From NCBI RefSeq assembly GCF_000721175.1, contig NZ_JOEZ01000046.1, positions 1 to 64,000 on the forward strand: DNA of 64,000 bases, read 5' to 3'. This stretch comes from Streptomyces anulatus (lineage in GTDB: Bacteria > Actinomycetota > Actinomycetes > Streptomycetales > Streptomycetaceae). The position numbers were made by a program, and so were the translations under genes. This document shows, one piece after another, positions 16,551-23,215 of this stretch (within the stretch, counting starts at the first letter, position 1; every line of letters begins with the position of its first letter). Below the pieces are notes generated by a model, which searched no databases, was not told the origin of the DNA, and worked only from the letters and a program-made list of their open reading frames with translations.

Positions 16551-18065
16551 GTGTCCGACCCCTCCGTGCAGCATCAACAGGCGCGGCCCACCGTCCCGGT
16601 CCTCCACGAGCAGCGGCTCGACGCGTTCCTGGGCGCCGCGCCGGAGCGTGGCCGATGGCGCTACCGGCCGCGCCGCGTCGGCATGGTGTGGCGCAGCAAG
16701 GTGTTCCGCGCCGGGGCCGTGATCGTGGGGCTCGTGCTGTGCGGGCTGGTGATCCTGGCCCTCGTCCGCGAGCAGACCGGCCCGGAGGGGTTCCTCGTCG
16801 GCCTCGGCCTGGCGGTGCTTCCGGTGCCGCTCCTGATGGCCGCCTTCCGCTGGCTGGACCGGGTCGAGCCGGGCCCCTGGCGGAATCTGATCTTCTCCTT
16901 CGCCTGGGGCGCGTGCGCCGCCGCGCTCGTCGCGATCATCGCCAACTCGTTCGCGACGCGCTGGATAGCCACCGCGACGGCCGACCCGGCGAGCGCCGAC
17001 ACCCTGGGGGCGACGGTGATCGCCCCGGTGGTCGAGGAGAGCGCGAAGGCGGCGGCGGTGCTGCTGATCTTCCTGTTCCGCAGACGGGAGTTCAGCGGGG
17101 TGGTGGACGGCATCGTCGTCGCCGGGTTCACCGCGACGGGCTTCGCGTTCACCGAGAACATCCTCTATCTGGGCAACGCCTTCGGCGAGGACCAGCAGCT
17201 GGGCAGCTCCGGGTTCGCCTCGGTGACGGCCGGGACGTTCTTCGTGCGGATCGTGATGTCGCCGTTCGCGCACCCCCTGTTCACGGTCCTGACCGGGCTC
17301 GGCTTCGGCTTCGCGGCCGTCAGCGCCCACCGCCACCGGGTCCGCCGGATCGCCCTGCCGGTGCTGGGGCTGCTCCTGGCGATGGGTCTGCACGCCCTGT
17401 GGAACGGCTCGTCGGCCTTCGGCCCGTACGGCTTCTACGCGGTGTACGGGATCGTCATGGTCCCGGCGTTCGGCCTGGTGACCTGGCTGGCGGTCTGGTC
17501 GCGCCGGCGGGAGCTGCGCACGCTGGCGGCCGAGCTGCCCGCGTATGCGGCGGCCGGCTGGCTCACCCCCGCCGAGCCGTCGGCGCTCTCCTCCATGCGG
17601 GCCCGGGGCGTGGCCCGCGACCTGGCCCGCCACTGGCAGCCGGACCGGACCCGGGGCCGGGCCGCGGCCCGCGCGGTCGCGGAGTACGAGTCGTTCGCCA
17701 CCTCCCTGGCGGGGCTGCGCCGCCGGGCCCGCCACGGCGCGGTGGGCCCGGACTTCGGCGCACGGGAGCGGGAGTTGCTGCACCACCTCTGGCAGCGCCG
17801 GGAGGTCGCGGCCCCGGCCCTCGCCCACGCGGCCCGCCTCACGTCCCGCCCGGGCGCCCACCGCTACCGCAATCCCCCGACGCCGTACGAAAACGGGTGC
17901 GGGTACGGCCCCGGGCACGCGCCCGGACACGGACAGACGTACGGGCAGGGATACGGCTACGGCTACAGCGGCCCGGCCCCGCAGCCGTCCCCGCCGCCGT
18001 CCTCCTACCCGCCGCCCCGGCCGTACGGCAGCGCACCGCCCACCCACCGACGCCCGCCGCGGTAG
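16551..18065 (+). CDS. PrsW-family intramembrane metalloprotease
   Basis: A 504-residue polytopic membrane protein. Hydrophobic segments fill ~45-325. The PrsW motifs are present: VVEESAKAAAVLL (the EE-x2-K catalytic pair), FAFTENILYLG, HPLFTVLTGLGFG and GLHALWNG, whose Glu and His residues would bind zinc. In Bacillus, PrsW makes the first cut in an anti-sigma factor; the substrate here is unknown. The C-terminal ~180 residues are cytoplasmic and end in a Tyr/Gly/Pro-rich tail. The GTG start at 16551 lies 7 bases after TAGGGT (16539-16544), so the message may be leaderless; no other Shine-Dalgarno is well placed. It is convergent with the M23 peptidase gene. Confidence 0.88.
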   Translation: MSDPSVQHQQARPTVPVLHEQRLDAFLGAAPERGRWRYRPRRVGMVWRSKVFRAGAVIVGLVLCGLVILALVREQTGPEGFLVGLGLAVLPVPLLMAAFRWLDRVEPGPWRNLIFSFAWGACAAALVAIIANSFATRWIATATADPASADTLGATVIAPVVEESAKAAAVLLIFLFRRREFSGVVDGIVVAGFTATGFAFTENILYLGNAFGEDQQLGSSGFASVTAGTFFVRIVMSPFAHPLFTVLTGLGFGFAAVSAHRHRVRRIALPVLGLLLAMGLHALWNGSSAFGPYGFYAVYGIVMVPAFGLVTWLAVWSRRRELRTLAAELPAYAAAGWLTPAEPSALSSMRARGVARDLARHWQPDRTRGRAAARAVAEYESFATSLAGLRRRARHGAVGPDFGARERELLHHLWQRREVAAPALAHAARLTSRPGAHRYRNPPTPYENGCGYGPGHAPGHGQTYGQGYGYGYSGPAPQPSPPPSSYPPPRPYGSAPPTHRRPPR

Positions 18066-18113
18066 CAGTCGATATTCCACCGCCCAGCGGGCCGCACCGC
18101 CCCCGGACAGACC

Positions 18114-18151
18114 GGCAGCCCTGACGTCGGGGGGTGTGCGTCAGGGCTGCC
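18114..18151. terminator. Bidirectional terminator between prsW-like and M23 genes
   Basis: GGCAGCCCTGACG (18114-18126) pairs perfectly with CGTCAGGGCTGCC (18139-18151) around a 12-base loop. It lies between two convergent genes and could end both transcripts. Confidence 0.8.
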
Positions 18152-18234
18152 GGGGTTTCAGGGACGGCGACAAGGAACGTCAGCCGGGGCCGGAGCAAAC
18201 GTCAGCCGGGGCCGGAGTCCGGAGCGCCGGGGGC

Positions 18235-19266
18235 TCAGACGTTCAGGCCCTTGCTGTTCAGCCAGGCCATCGGGTCCATCGCCGAACCGCCCGCCGTGCG
18301 AACCTCCATGTGGAGGTGGACACCGGTCACGTTGCCGGTGGCACCCATGCGGCCGATGGTCTCGCCGGTGGTGACCTTCTGGCCGATCGAGACGTCGATC
18401 GAGGACTGGTGGGCGTACCAGATCTCCGTGCCATCCTCCAGCTGGAGCACCGTGCGGTAGCCGTACGAGCCGGAGTAGCCGGCCGACGTGATCGTGCCGC
18501 CGTGCACGGCCTTGATCGGCGTGCCGGCCGACCCGGCGAAGTCCAGACCGGTGTGCTGGCCCGAGGACCACAGGGCGCCGGACTGACCGTAGGTCGAGGT
18601 GATCGTGTACGAGGAGGTGGGCAGGGAGAAGCTGGCGGCGAGCTTCGCGAGACGCTCGGCCTCCTTCTTCTTCGCGGCTGCTTCCTCCGCGGCCTTCTTC
18701 TTCGCCGCGGCCTCGGCCTCGGCCTGGTCCTGCTGCTTCCTGGCCTCCTCCGCCGCCTTCTCGGCCGCGGCCTTCTCCGCCGCGGCCTTGGCCTCGGCGT
18801 CGGCGGCGGCCTGCTGCTGCTCGGCCTGCTGGAGGATCCGGGCGCGCAGGGCCTCGCCCGCGTCGGTGCCCTGCTCGGCCTCGGCGCTGGTGAGGCCGGC
18901 GTTGGTGAGCGGGGCGGCCGCGGCCACCGGGACGGGCTCCGCGTCGTCGGACATGAAGGACCCGACGCCGGGAAGGGACTTGGCGTCGGGGAGGTTGTCC
19001 GCGATGGAATCGGGAAGAGAGATGGAGACGGGGGCCTTGTCCTGTGCGGTGGCCATGCCACCCGCACCGACGGCCGCTATGACGCCGACTCCAAGGACGG
19101 TGGAGCTACGGGCCAGACCACGCTGCTTGGCTACGCGGTGCCTGCCGCGCACGGGACGGATGGACTCCTCGGTGGGATTCCACTCCTCCCAGGACCGCTC
19201 CGCTTCACCGAAGCTGTCGGCGCTGAAGGGTGACGGGGCCTCAGGGGCAGGCTTGTTGGACGCCAC
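18235..19266 (-). CDS. M23 (LytM-type) peptidoglycan endopeptidase with coiled coil
   Basis: A 343-residue exported wall hydrolase. A cytoplasmic lead of ~50 residues is followed by a membrane segment (~55-72, STVLGVGVIAAVGAGG). Next are a linker, a long Ala/Glu/Lys coiled coil (~135-215) and the LytM domain (~230-340). The zinc motifs HTGLDF (H-x3-D) and HLHMEVR (H-x-H) are intact, so the enzyme should be active. The coiled coil may hold the domain at a complex or inhibit it, as in other LytM regulators. Its leader carries a c-di-AMP (ydaO-type) riboswitch, linking wall cleavage to the osmotic/turgor messenger. The start is ATG 19266 with AAGGAG about 13 bases upstream. Confidence 0.95.
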   Translation of the reverse strand: MASNKPAPEAPSPFSADSFGEAERSWEEWNPTEESIRPVRGRHRVAKQRGLARSSTVLGVGVIAAVGAGGMATAQDKAPVSISLPDSIADNLPDAKSLPGVGSFMSDDAEPVPVAAAAPLTNAGLTSAEAEQGTDAGEALRARILQQAEQQQAAADAEAKAAAEKAAAEKAAEEARKQQDQAEAEAAAKKKAAEEAAAKKKEAERLAKLAASFSLPTSSYTITSTYGQSGALWSSGQHTGLDFAGSAGTPIKAVHGGTITSAGYSGSYGYRTVLQLEDGTEIWYAHQSSIDVSIGQKVTTGETIGRMGATGNVTGVHLHMEVRTAGGSAMDPMAWLNSKGLNV

Positions 19267-19289
19267 GTGGGCGCACTCCTTTCCTTCCT

Positions 19290-19425
19290 TCTCGCCTACC
19301 GGGTTAGCTGACGGGTTCGGAGCAGGAAGGTCTCCTACGGGCCCCTCCGTCTCTCACGAGACGCAGGCGTCCGATTCACCCCATGTAGGTGGTTCCCCGG
19401 TTCCCTTGCGGAATTCGGCGCTCGC
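19290..19425 (-). promoter_or_regulatory. Cyclic di-AMP riboswitch (ydaO-yuaA type)
   Basis: On the minus strand, ending ~25 bases before the M23 gene, the leader shows the ydaO landmarks in order: GCCGAATTCCGCAAGGGAA with CCGGGGAACCACC, then GGGGTGAATCGG, a variable GC hairpin (19345-19372 area), and CCGAACCCGTCAGCTAACC followed by CGGTAGGCGAG. Streptomyces uses this riboswitch before several wall-hydrolase genes such as rpfA; c-di-AMP binding lowers expression there. The rest of the 19267-19708 gap holds the promoter, with TATTAACG and nearby AT-rich sequence around 19470-19485 as -10 candidates, and nothing else I recognise. Confidence 0.88.
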
Positions 19426-19708
19426 GCGCGGCGCCGTCTCTGACGACGGCTGTGACGACCGCGCTGCGTTATCGAACGTTAATAGACACACGGGCCCGAT
19501 TCCAAGCTGTTCCTGTTGATCATTAACGGACGCGACGGGGATGTACGGGGCACAAGCGGGCGGAATCGGGCGGCTTGACCGCAAGTCAGCCGCACCTCTT
19601 TTTCTGACGGTATGTCAAATGTTATGCGGAGCGGTGCTCTTCGGTTACGCACCGTGGCATCGCCCAAATTCGGCGCCCCGCGTCAGCCCCCGGTGTCATC
19701 GGCCGGCG

Positions 19709-20929
19709 TCAGCGCCCGGCGCCGTCGCCCCGGCCCACGATCTTCACCGTCGTCCGGCGCACAGGCTGCCCCTCCGCCGGCCGGCCGACCGCGAGCAGCG
19801 CCATGTCGTCCGTGGACCGCCCCCCGGTGTGCAGCCGTACGTCGTCGGTCAGCGCCGACAGCAGCTCCTCGGGACCCGGGAAGATCCGGCCGCGCAGCCG
19901 GGCCGCCGGATCGTAGAAGACCCCGTCCGCGTCCCGGGCCTCCGACAGGCCGTCCGTGAAGGCGAGGAGCGTCGCCCCTGCGGGCATCGCCCACTCGTCG
20001 GCCCGGTCCGGCCACACCCCCAGGTCCATCCCCAGCGGCATCGCGGGCACCGACGGCGCCAGCACCTCCAGGGCACCGTCCGCGTGCAGCAGGATCGGCT
20101 CGGGGTGACCGCGGTTGACGAGGCGCAGCGAGGCCGAACCGGGCGGGATCTCGGCCAGCACGGCGGTGATGAACCCCTCCATGGCGTCCAGCCCGTACCG
20201 CCGCGTCCCCTCCCGTGCCAGCGCCCGCTCCAGCCGCTGCGCCACACCCTCCAGCGAGAGCTCCTGCTCGGCGGCCTCCCGGAACGCCCCGATGATCACC
20301 GCCACCGCCTCGACGGCGTCCAGCCCCTTGCCGCGTACGTCGCCGACGACCAGGCGTACGCCGTAGGGGGTGTCCGCGACGGCGAACAGGTCGCCGCCCA
20401 CGAACTCGTCCGCCTGCGCCGCCTCGTACCGCGCGGCGACCTGGAGTCCGCCGATCCGGTCCGGCGGCGTCGGCAGCACGGCCCGCATGGCGGTCTCCGC
20501 GATGACCCGGGCCGAGGCCAGCTGCTCGTTGCTGCGCCGCACGACCCCGTTGATGACGAGGGCGAGCACCGAGGCGGTGAGCACGGTGATCATCTCGATG
20601 ACGGGGACCACCCGGGTGGACGTCCCGTCGGAGAGCCGCATCGCGATGACGGAGAGGACCGCGGCGATGCCCGTGCGGACGGTCCGGGACAGCGAGAAGA
20701 ACGGTGCGGCGATCAGCGGGGCCGCGACGAACAGGGGGACGGCGGTGAAGTTGGGTGGGGACAGTGAATCGAACACCAGCCCGCCGACGATCAGCAGTGC
20801 GGGCAGCATCCGGACGAACCGGCGTGACCCCCGGCTGCCGGGCTTCACGTTGCCCTCCGGAGATCCGAGCACCGCACGGCCCACGGCGTCGATGCTCCCC
20901 GCCGTGCCGCTACGCCGTCTCTCGGCCAT
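19709..20929 (-). CDS. Membrane-bound SpoIIE-type PP2C phosphatase
   Basis: A 406-residue protein. Residues ~40-150 contain about four membrane segments (FVRMLPALLIVGGLVF ... ALVINGVV), and a SpoIIE/PP2C domain (~175-400) follows with FVGGDLFAV, VGDVRGKGLDA, NRGHPEPILL and FTDGLSEARD, which carry the metal-binding aspartates. These enzymes dephosphorylate STAS-domain anti-anti-sigma factors. No receptor domain other than the membrane part is visible, so it may read a membrane signal. ATG 20929 is preferred (GGTGGGG directly before); an ATG 33 bases upstream is possible. It stands alone. Confidence 0.9.
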   Translation of the reverse strand: MAERRRSGTAGSIDAVGRAVLGSPEGNVKPGSRGSRRFVRMLPALLIVGGLVFDSLSPPNFTAVPLFVAAPLIAAPFFSLSRTVRTGIAAVLSVIAMRLSDGTSTRVVPVIEMITVLTASVLALVINGVVRRSNEQLASARVIAETAMRAVLPTPPDRIGGLQVAARYEAAQADEFVGGDLFAVADTPYGVRLVVGDVRGKGLDAVEAVAVIIGAFREAAEQELSLEGVAQRLERALAREGTRRYGLDAMEGFITAVLAEIPPGSASLRLVNRGHPEPILLHADGALEVLAPSVPAMPLGMDLGVWPDRADEWAMPAGATLLAFTDGLSEARDADGVFYDPAARLRGRIFPGPEELLSALTDDVRLHTGGRSTDDMALLAVGRPAEGQPVRRTTVKIVGRGDGAGR

Positions 20930-21069
20930 CCCCACCTGTGCACTCCTGCCCGGTCCACCCACGGCTGCGGACGGTACCGCGCCCCGCCCAGGCTTCCCGG
21001 AGCCGCGCCGAGCGGCGACTCCTCATCGGCCGAATAGGGGGAAGCGGACGGAGGCCCGGTCTCCGGTGG

Positions 21070-21816
21070 TCAGCCGGAGAGCCGGTGTTCCGCGTAGACC
21101 GTCAGTGCGTCCCGTACGAAGGCGGCGGTGCCGTCCCCGTAGCGATCGTAGTTCTTTCCGAAGCGGGGATCGGCGACATACATCTCACCGAGCCCGATCA
21201 CGTACGAACGGCTGGGCTCCTTGGCCGACGACAGCCACGCGCAGTGCCGCCGCGCGAGTTCCTGCGCCTCGGCCCCGTCGGCGGCGTACCCGGCCGCCCT
21301 GGCTCGCCCCCAGTCGCGCGCGACGGCCTCGTGCTCGTCCTGGAACGCCCGCTTCTCCCGGTCCCCGAGCGAACGCCACCAGCGGTCGCCCTCCTCGTAC
21401 GCGTCCCGGCCCCAGCGCTCGGTGACCTCCCGCTCGTGGGCGGTGTGGTCGAAGCCGTCGAACACTTCGTCGGCCATGAGTTCCATCCCCTCCTGGGTCT
21501 TGTGGAGAGTGGTCCGCACCGAGGCGATCTGCCGCCCGATGCGCGCCTGCTCCTGTTCGAGCAGCCGCAGATGCGCCCGCAGCGCCACAGCCGTGTCCCG
21601 CTGCCCCGCGAGCACGTCCTTGATGGCGGGCAGCGACAGCCCGAGCTCCCGCAGCAGCAGGATGCGCTGCAGCCGGACGAGGGCGTCCTGGTCGTAGTAG
21701 CGGTAGCCGTTGCTCCCGATCCGGCTCGGCGTGAGGAGACCGAGGTCCCCGTAGTGCCGCAGCGTGCGACTCGTGGTGCCGGCTTTTCTGGCGATTTCCT
21801 GAATGGACCACTCCAT
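21070..21816 (-). CDS. MerR-family regulator with TipAS antibiotic-binding domain
   Basis: A 248-residue protein. An N-terminal MerR winged helix (MEWSIQEIARKAGTTSRTLRHYGDL, quoted as its first motif IQEIARKAGTTSRTLRHY) is followed by a coiled-coil dimerisation helix (~75-115) and a TipAS domain (~120-245, with EVFDGFDHTAHEREVTERWG and RFGKNYDRYGDG). TipA of S. lividans is induced by thiopeptides such as thiostrepton, which bind the TipAS part covalently, and it activates its own promoter. This protein is close in size and domain order to TipAL. A perfectly placed operator lies 17-33 bases upstream. No other target is adjacent. Confidence 0.9.
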   Translation of the reverse strand: MEWSIQEIARKAGTTSRTLRHYGDLGLLTPSRIGSNGYRYYDQDALVRLQRILLLRELGLSLPAIKDVLAGQRDTAVALRAHLRLLEQEQARIGRQIASVRTTLHKTQEGMELMADEVFDGFDHTAHEREVTERWGRDAYEEGDRWWRSLGDREKRAFQDEHEAVARDWGRARAAGYAADGAEAQELARRHCAWLSSAKEPSRSYVIGLGEMYVADPRFGKNYDRYGDGTAAFVRDALTVYAEHRLSG

Positions 21817-21832
21817 GCCGGAAACGCTAGAT

Positions 21833-21849
21833 CTTCACGCAGCGTCAAG
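21833..21849 (-). promoter_or_regulatory. MerR/TipA-type autoregulatory operator
   Basis: Minus-strand CTTGACGC-T-GCGTGAAG is an inverted repeat with one mismatch. It lies just after the TTGACC/TTGACG -35 word and before TAGCGT as -10. MerR activators bind exactly between such elements. It ends 17 bases before the regulator's start codon. Confidence 0.65.
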
Positions 21850-21889
21850 GTCAAGCGTTCCCGGCCGGGCCTCCGGCATCCGGAAACGA

Positions 21890-21924
21890 CTCGGGCCCGG
21901 CACGCTGTGCGTGCCGGGCCCGAG
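21890..21924 (-). terminator. Terminator of tRNA-fMet
   Basis: CTCGGGCCCGGCACGC (21890-21905) pairs perfectly over 16 bases with its partner at 21909-21924 around a TGT loop. It lies 8 bases beyond the tRNA 3' end on the same strand. Confidence 0.85.
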
Positions 21925-21931
21925 CCTTCAG

Positions 21932-22005
21932 TAGCGGGGACAGGATTTGAACCTGCGACCTCTGGGTTATGAGCCCAGCGAGCTACCGAGCTGCTCCACC
22001 CCGCG
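21932..22005 (-). tRNA. tRNA-fMet(CAU), initiator
   Basis: The cloverleaf begins CGCGGGG and ends CCCCGCTA. The unpaired first base pair (C1 x U72) and the three G-C pairs in the anticodon stem (CTGGG-CTCATAA-CCCAG) are hallmarks of bacterial initiator tRNA. CCA is not encoded. Confidence 0.97.
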
Positions 22006-22034
22006 TCGGTGAACACAACTCTACGGCATCGGAG

Positions 22035-22390
22035 CGGCCGCTCCGACCACGCCCGGCGCCGAGGACCGCGTACGGGACCTCCTGACCCGGTCGGCCGCGC
22101 GCGGCCGGCACGAAGGTGGCACCTCGGATCCCGAAGCGGTCACTCCCGATGGCCGGCCCCTCGGCCAGCACTTCCTCGACCTGCCCGGCCGCAAGGAGGC
22201 GCAGTTCGCTCCGGCCTTCGGCTACCGCGCCGATGTGGAGCAGTACCGGCGCCGGCAGACCTGGCCGCGGAGGTACACGCCGCCGACCCTGGTCACCTGG
22301 GGCCGCCACGACCCCGTTCTTCCCGGAGCCCGGTGCCCGCGCCTCCACCTGATACGCACAGGGGTGTTTCACGGCCGCACCGACGGCTGA
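22035..22390 (+). pseudogene. Remnant of an alpha/beta hydrolase
   Basis: One reading frame (22103-22390, stop TGA) translates to GTSDPEAVTPDGRPLGQHF, LDLPGRKEAQ, YRADVEQYRRRQTW and TPPTLVTWGRHDPVL. These line up with the C-terminal half of haloalkane-dehalogenase/epoxide-hydrolase-like proteins, whose usual wording is DPSLVSPD, LDRPGNEEIQ, DYRTNV and PPTLVVWGRNDPFF. No start codon or N-terminal half (nucleophile and lid) is present between the tRNA and this segment, so it is a 5'-truncated relic. It lies directly beside the 5' end of tRNA-fMet. Confidence 0.6.
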
Positions 22391-22406
22391 TCATGGTGTT
22401 TCCCAG

Positions 22407-22421
22407 ATACCCCCTGGGTAT
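22407..22421. promoter_or_regulatory. Orphan CsoR/CstR-type operator
   Basis: ATACCC-CCT-GGGTAT followed by TATAAG resembles the other TACCC/GGGTA sites of this module. No intact gene follows on either strand: the DUF302 gene ends at 22635 and points toward it. It may mark a lost gene. Confidence 0.5.
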
Positions 22422-22634
22422 AAGCGTGTCCATGGCTGCCGCAAGGAGTCCGCCACCGGACTGTCCGAGGTGACCGTGCGGAACCGCAAGCCCGGTCGTG
22501 GTGCCCGTGGGCCGTCCGACCCCGGGCAGGCGCCGATGGCCTGCCGGCCGGCGGGGCGTCAAGGCTCGCCCGCCGGCCGACGAGCGGTCATCGGCCGGTT
22601 CGGCGGCGGCCCGGGGCCGGTGTGCGCTCCCGGT

Positions 22635-23054
22635 TCAGGCCGGGCGGTCCTGGTCCTCGCGCCCGGCGGCCTCGATGGCGGCCAGGGCCGCGTCGAGGCG
22701 GTGGGTGGCCTCCTCGGCCACAGGCGCCATGGCGTCGAGGCCGGTGAGGGTGACCATGGTGCCGGGGTCGACGGCCTGCACGATCACCTCGTCGCCGTCG
22801 GCCCGGACGACGACGTTGCAGGGCAGCAGCAACCCGATCGAGCGGTCGGCTTCCAGGGCCCGGTGAGCCAGGGGCGGGTTGCAGGCTCCGAGGATCAGAT
22901 AGGGCTCCATGTCGTGATCGAGCTTGGCCTTGAGGGTCGCCTGCACATCGATCTCCGTCAGGACGCCGAAACCCTGGTCGGCCAATGCCTTGCGGACGTG
23001 CTGCTGTACCTGATCGAACGGTGCCTTGACGGTCACGGTGCGGCCGTAGGACAT
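22635..23054 (-). CDS. DUF302 domain protein
   Basis: A 139-residue soluble protein that is entirely a DUF302 domain (TVKAPFDQVQQHVRKALADQGFGVLTEIDVQATLKAK, seen here by its motif ALADQGFGVLTEID; ILGACNPPLAHRAL; LLPCNVVVR; VDPGTMV). DUF302 proteins are small alpha/beta proteins common in sulfur-oxidising and metal-response loci; the biochemical role is not established. Two conserved Cys (in GACNPP and LPCNVV) could bind a metal or sulfane sulfur. ATG 23054 has GGAGG with 8 bases between; the upstream in-frame start is less likely. It is divergent from the MBL-rhodanese gene across two CsoR-type operators, so it is probably part of the same regulon. Confidence 0.85.
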   Translation of the reverse strand: MSYGRTVTVKAPFDQVQQHVRKALADQGFGVLTEIDVQATLKAKLDHDMEPYLILGACNPPLAHRALEADRSIGLLLPCNVVVRADGDEVIVQAVDPGTMVTLTGLDAMAPVAEEATHRLDAALAAIEAAGREDQDRPA

Positions 23055-23141
23055 GAGGGCTGCCTCCTCCATCTCTCGTCACGCGCGGTGCGGGTACCCG
23101 GTCGGGCCCTGGCGCTGTGACAGCTACCACTCCCTGGAATA

Positions 23142-23155
23142 TACCCCCGGGGGTA
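23142..23155. promoter_or_regulatory. CstR/CsoR operator 1 (TACCCC-CG-GGGGTA)
   Basis: A perfect palindrome with 6-base arms and a 2-base centre, in the divergent gap between DUF302 and the MBL-rhodanese gene. CsoR-family tetramers bind G-tract palindromes of this form. Confidence 0.75.
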
Positions 23156-23175
23156 AGAGTGTTAGAGTTGATGGC

Positions 23176-23191
23176 ATACCCCGCGGGGTAT
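23176..23191. promoter_or_regulatory. CstR/CsoR operator 2 (ATACCCC-GCGGGGTAT)
   Basis: A perfect 16-base palindrome with the same TACCCC-N2-GGGGTA core, 34 bases after operator 1 and 25 bases before the MBL-rhodanese GTG start. It would block that promoter or its early transcript. Confidence 0.8.
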
Positions 23192-23215
23192 TTTTCCCAC
23201 AGAAGGAGTACCGAG

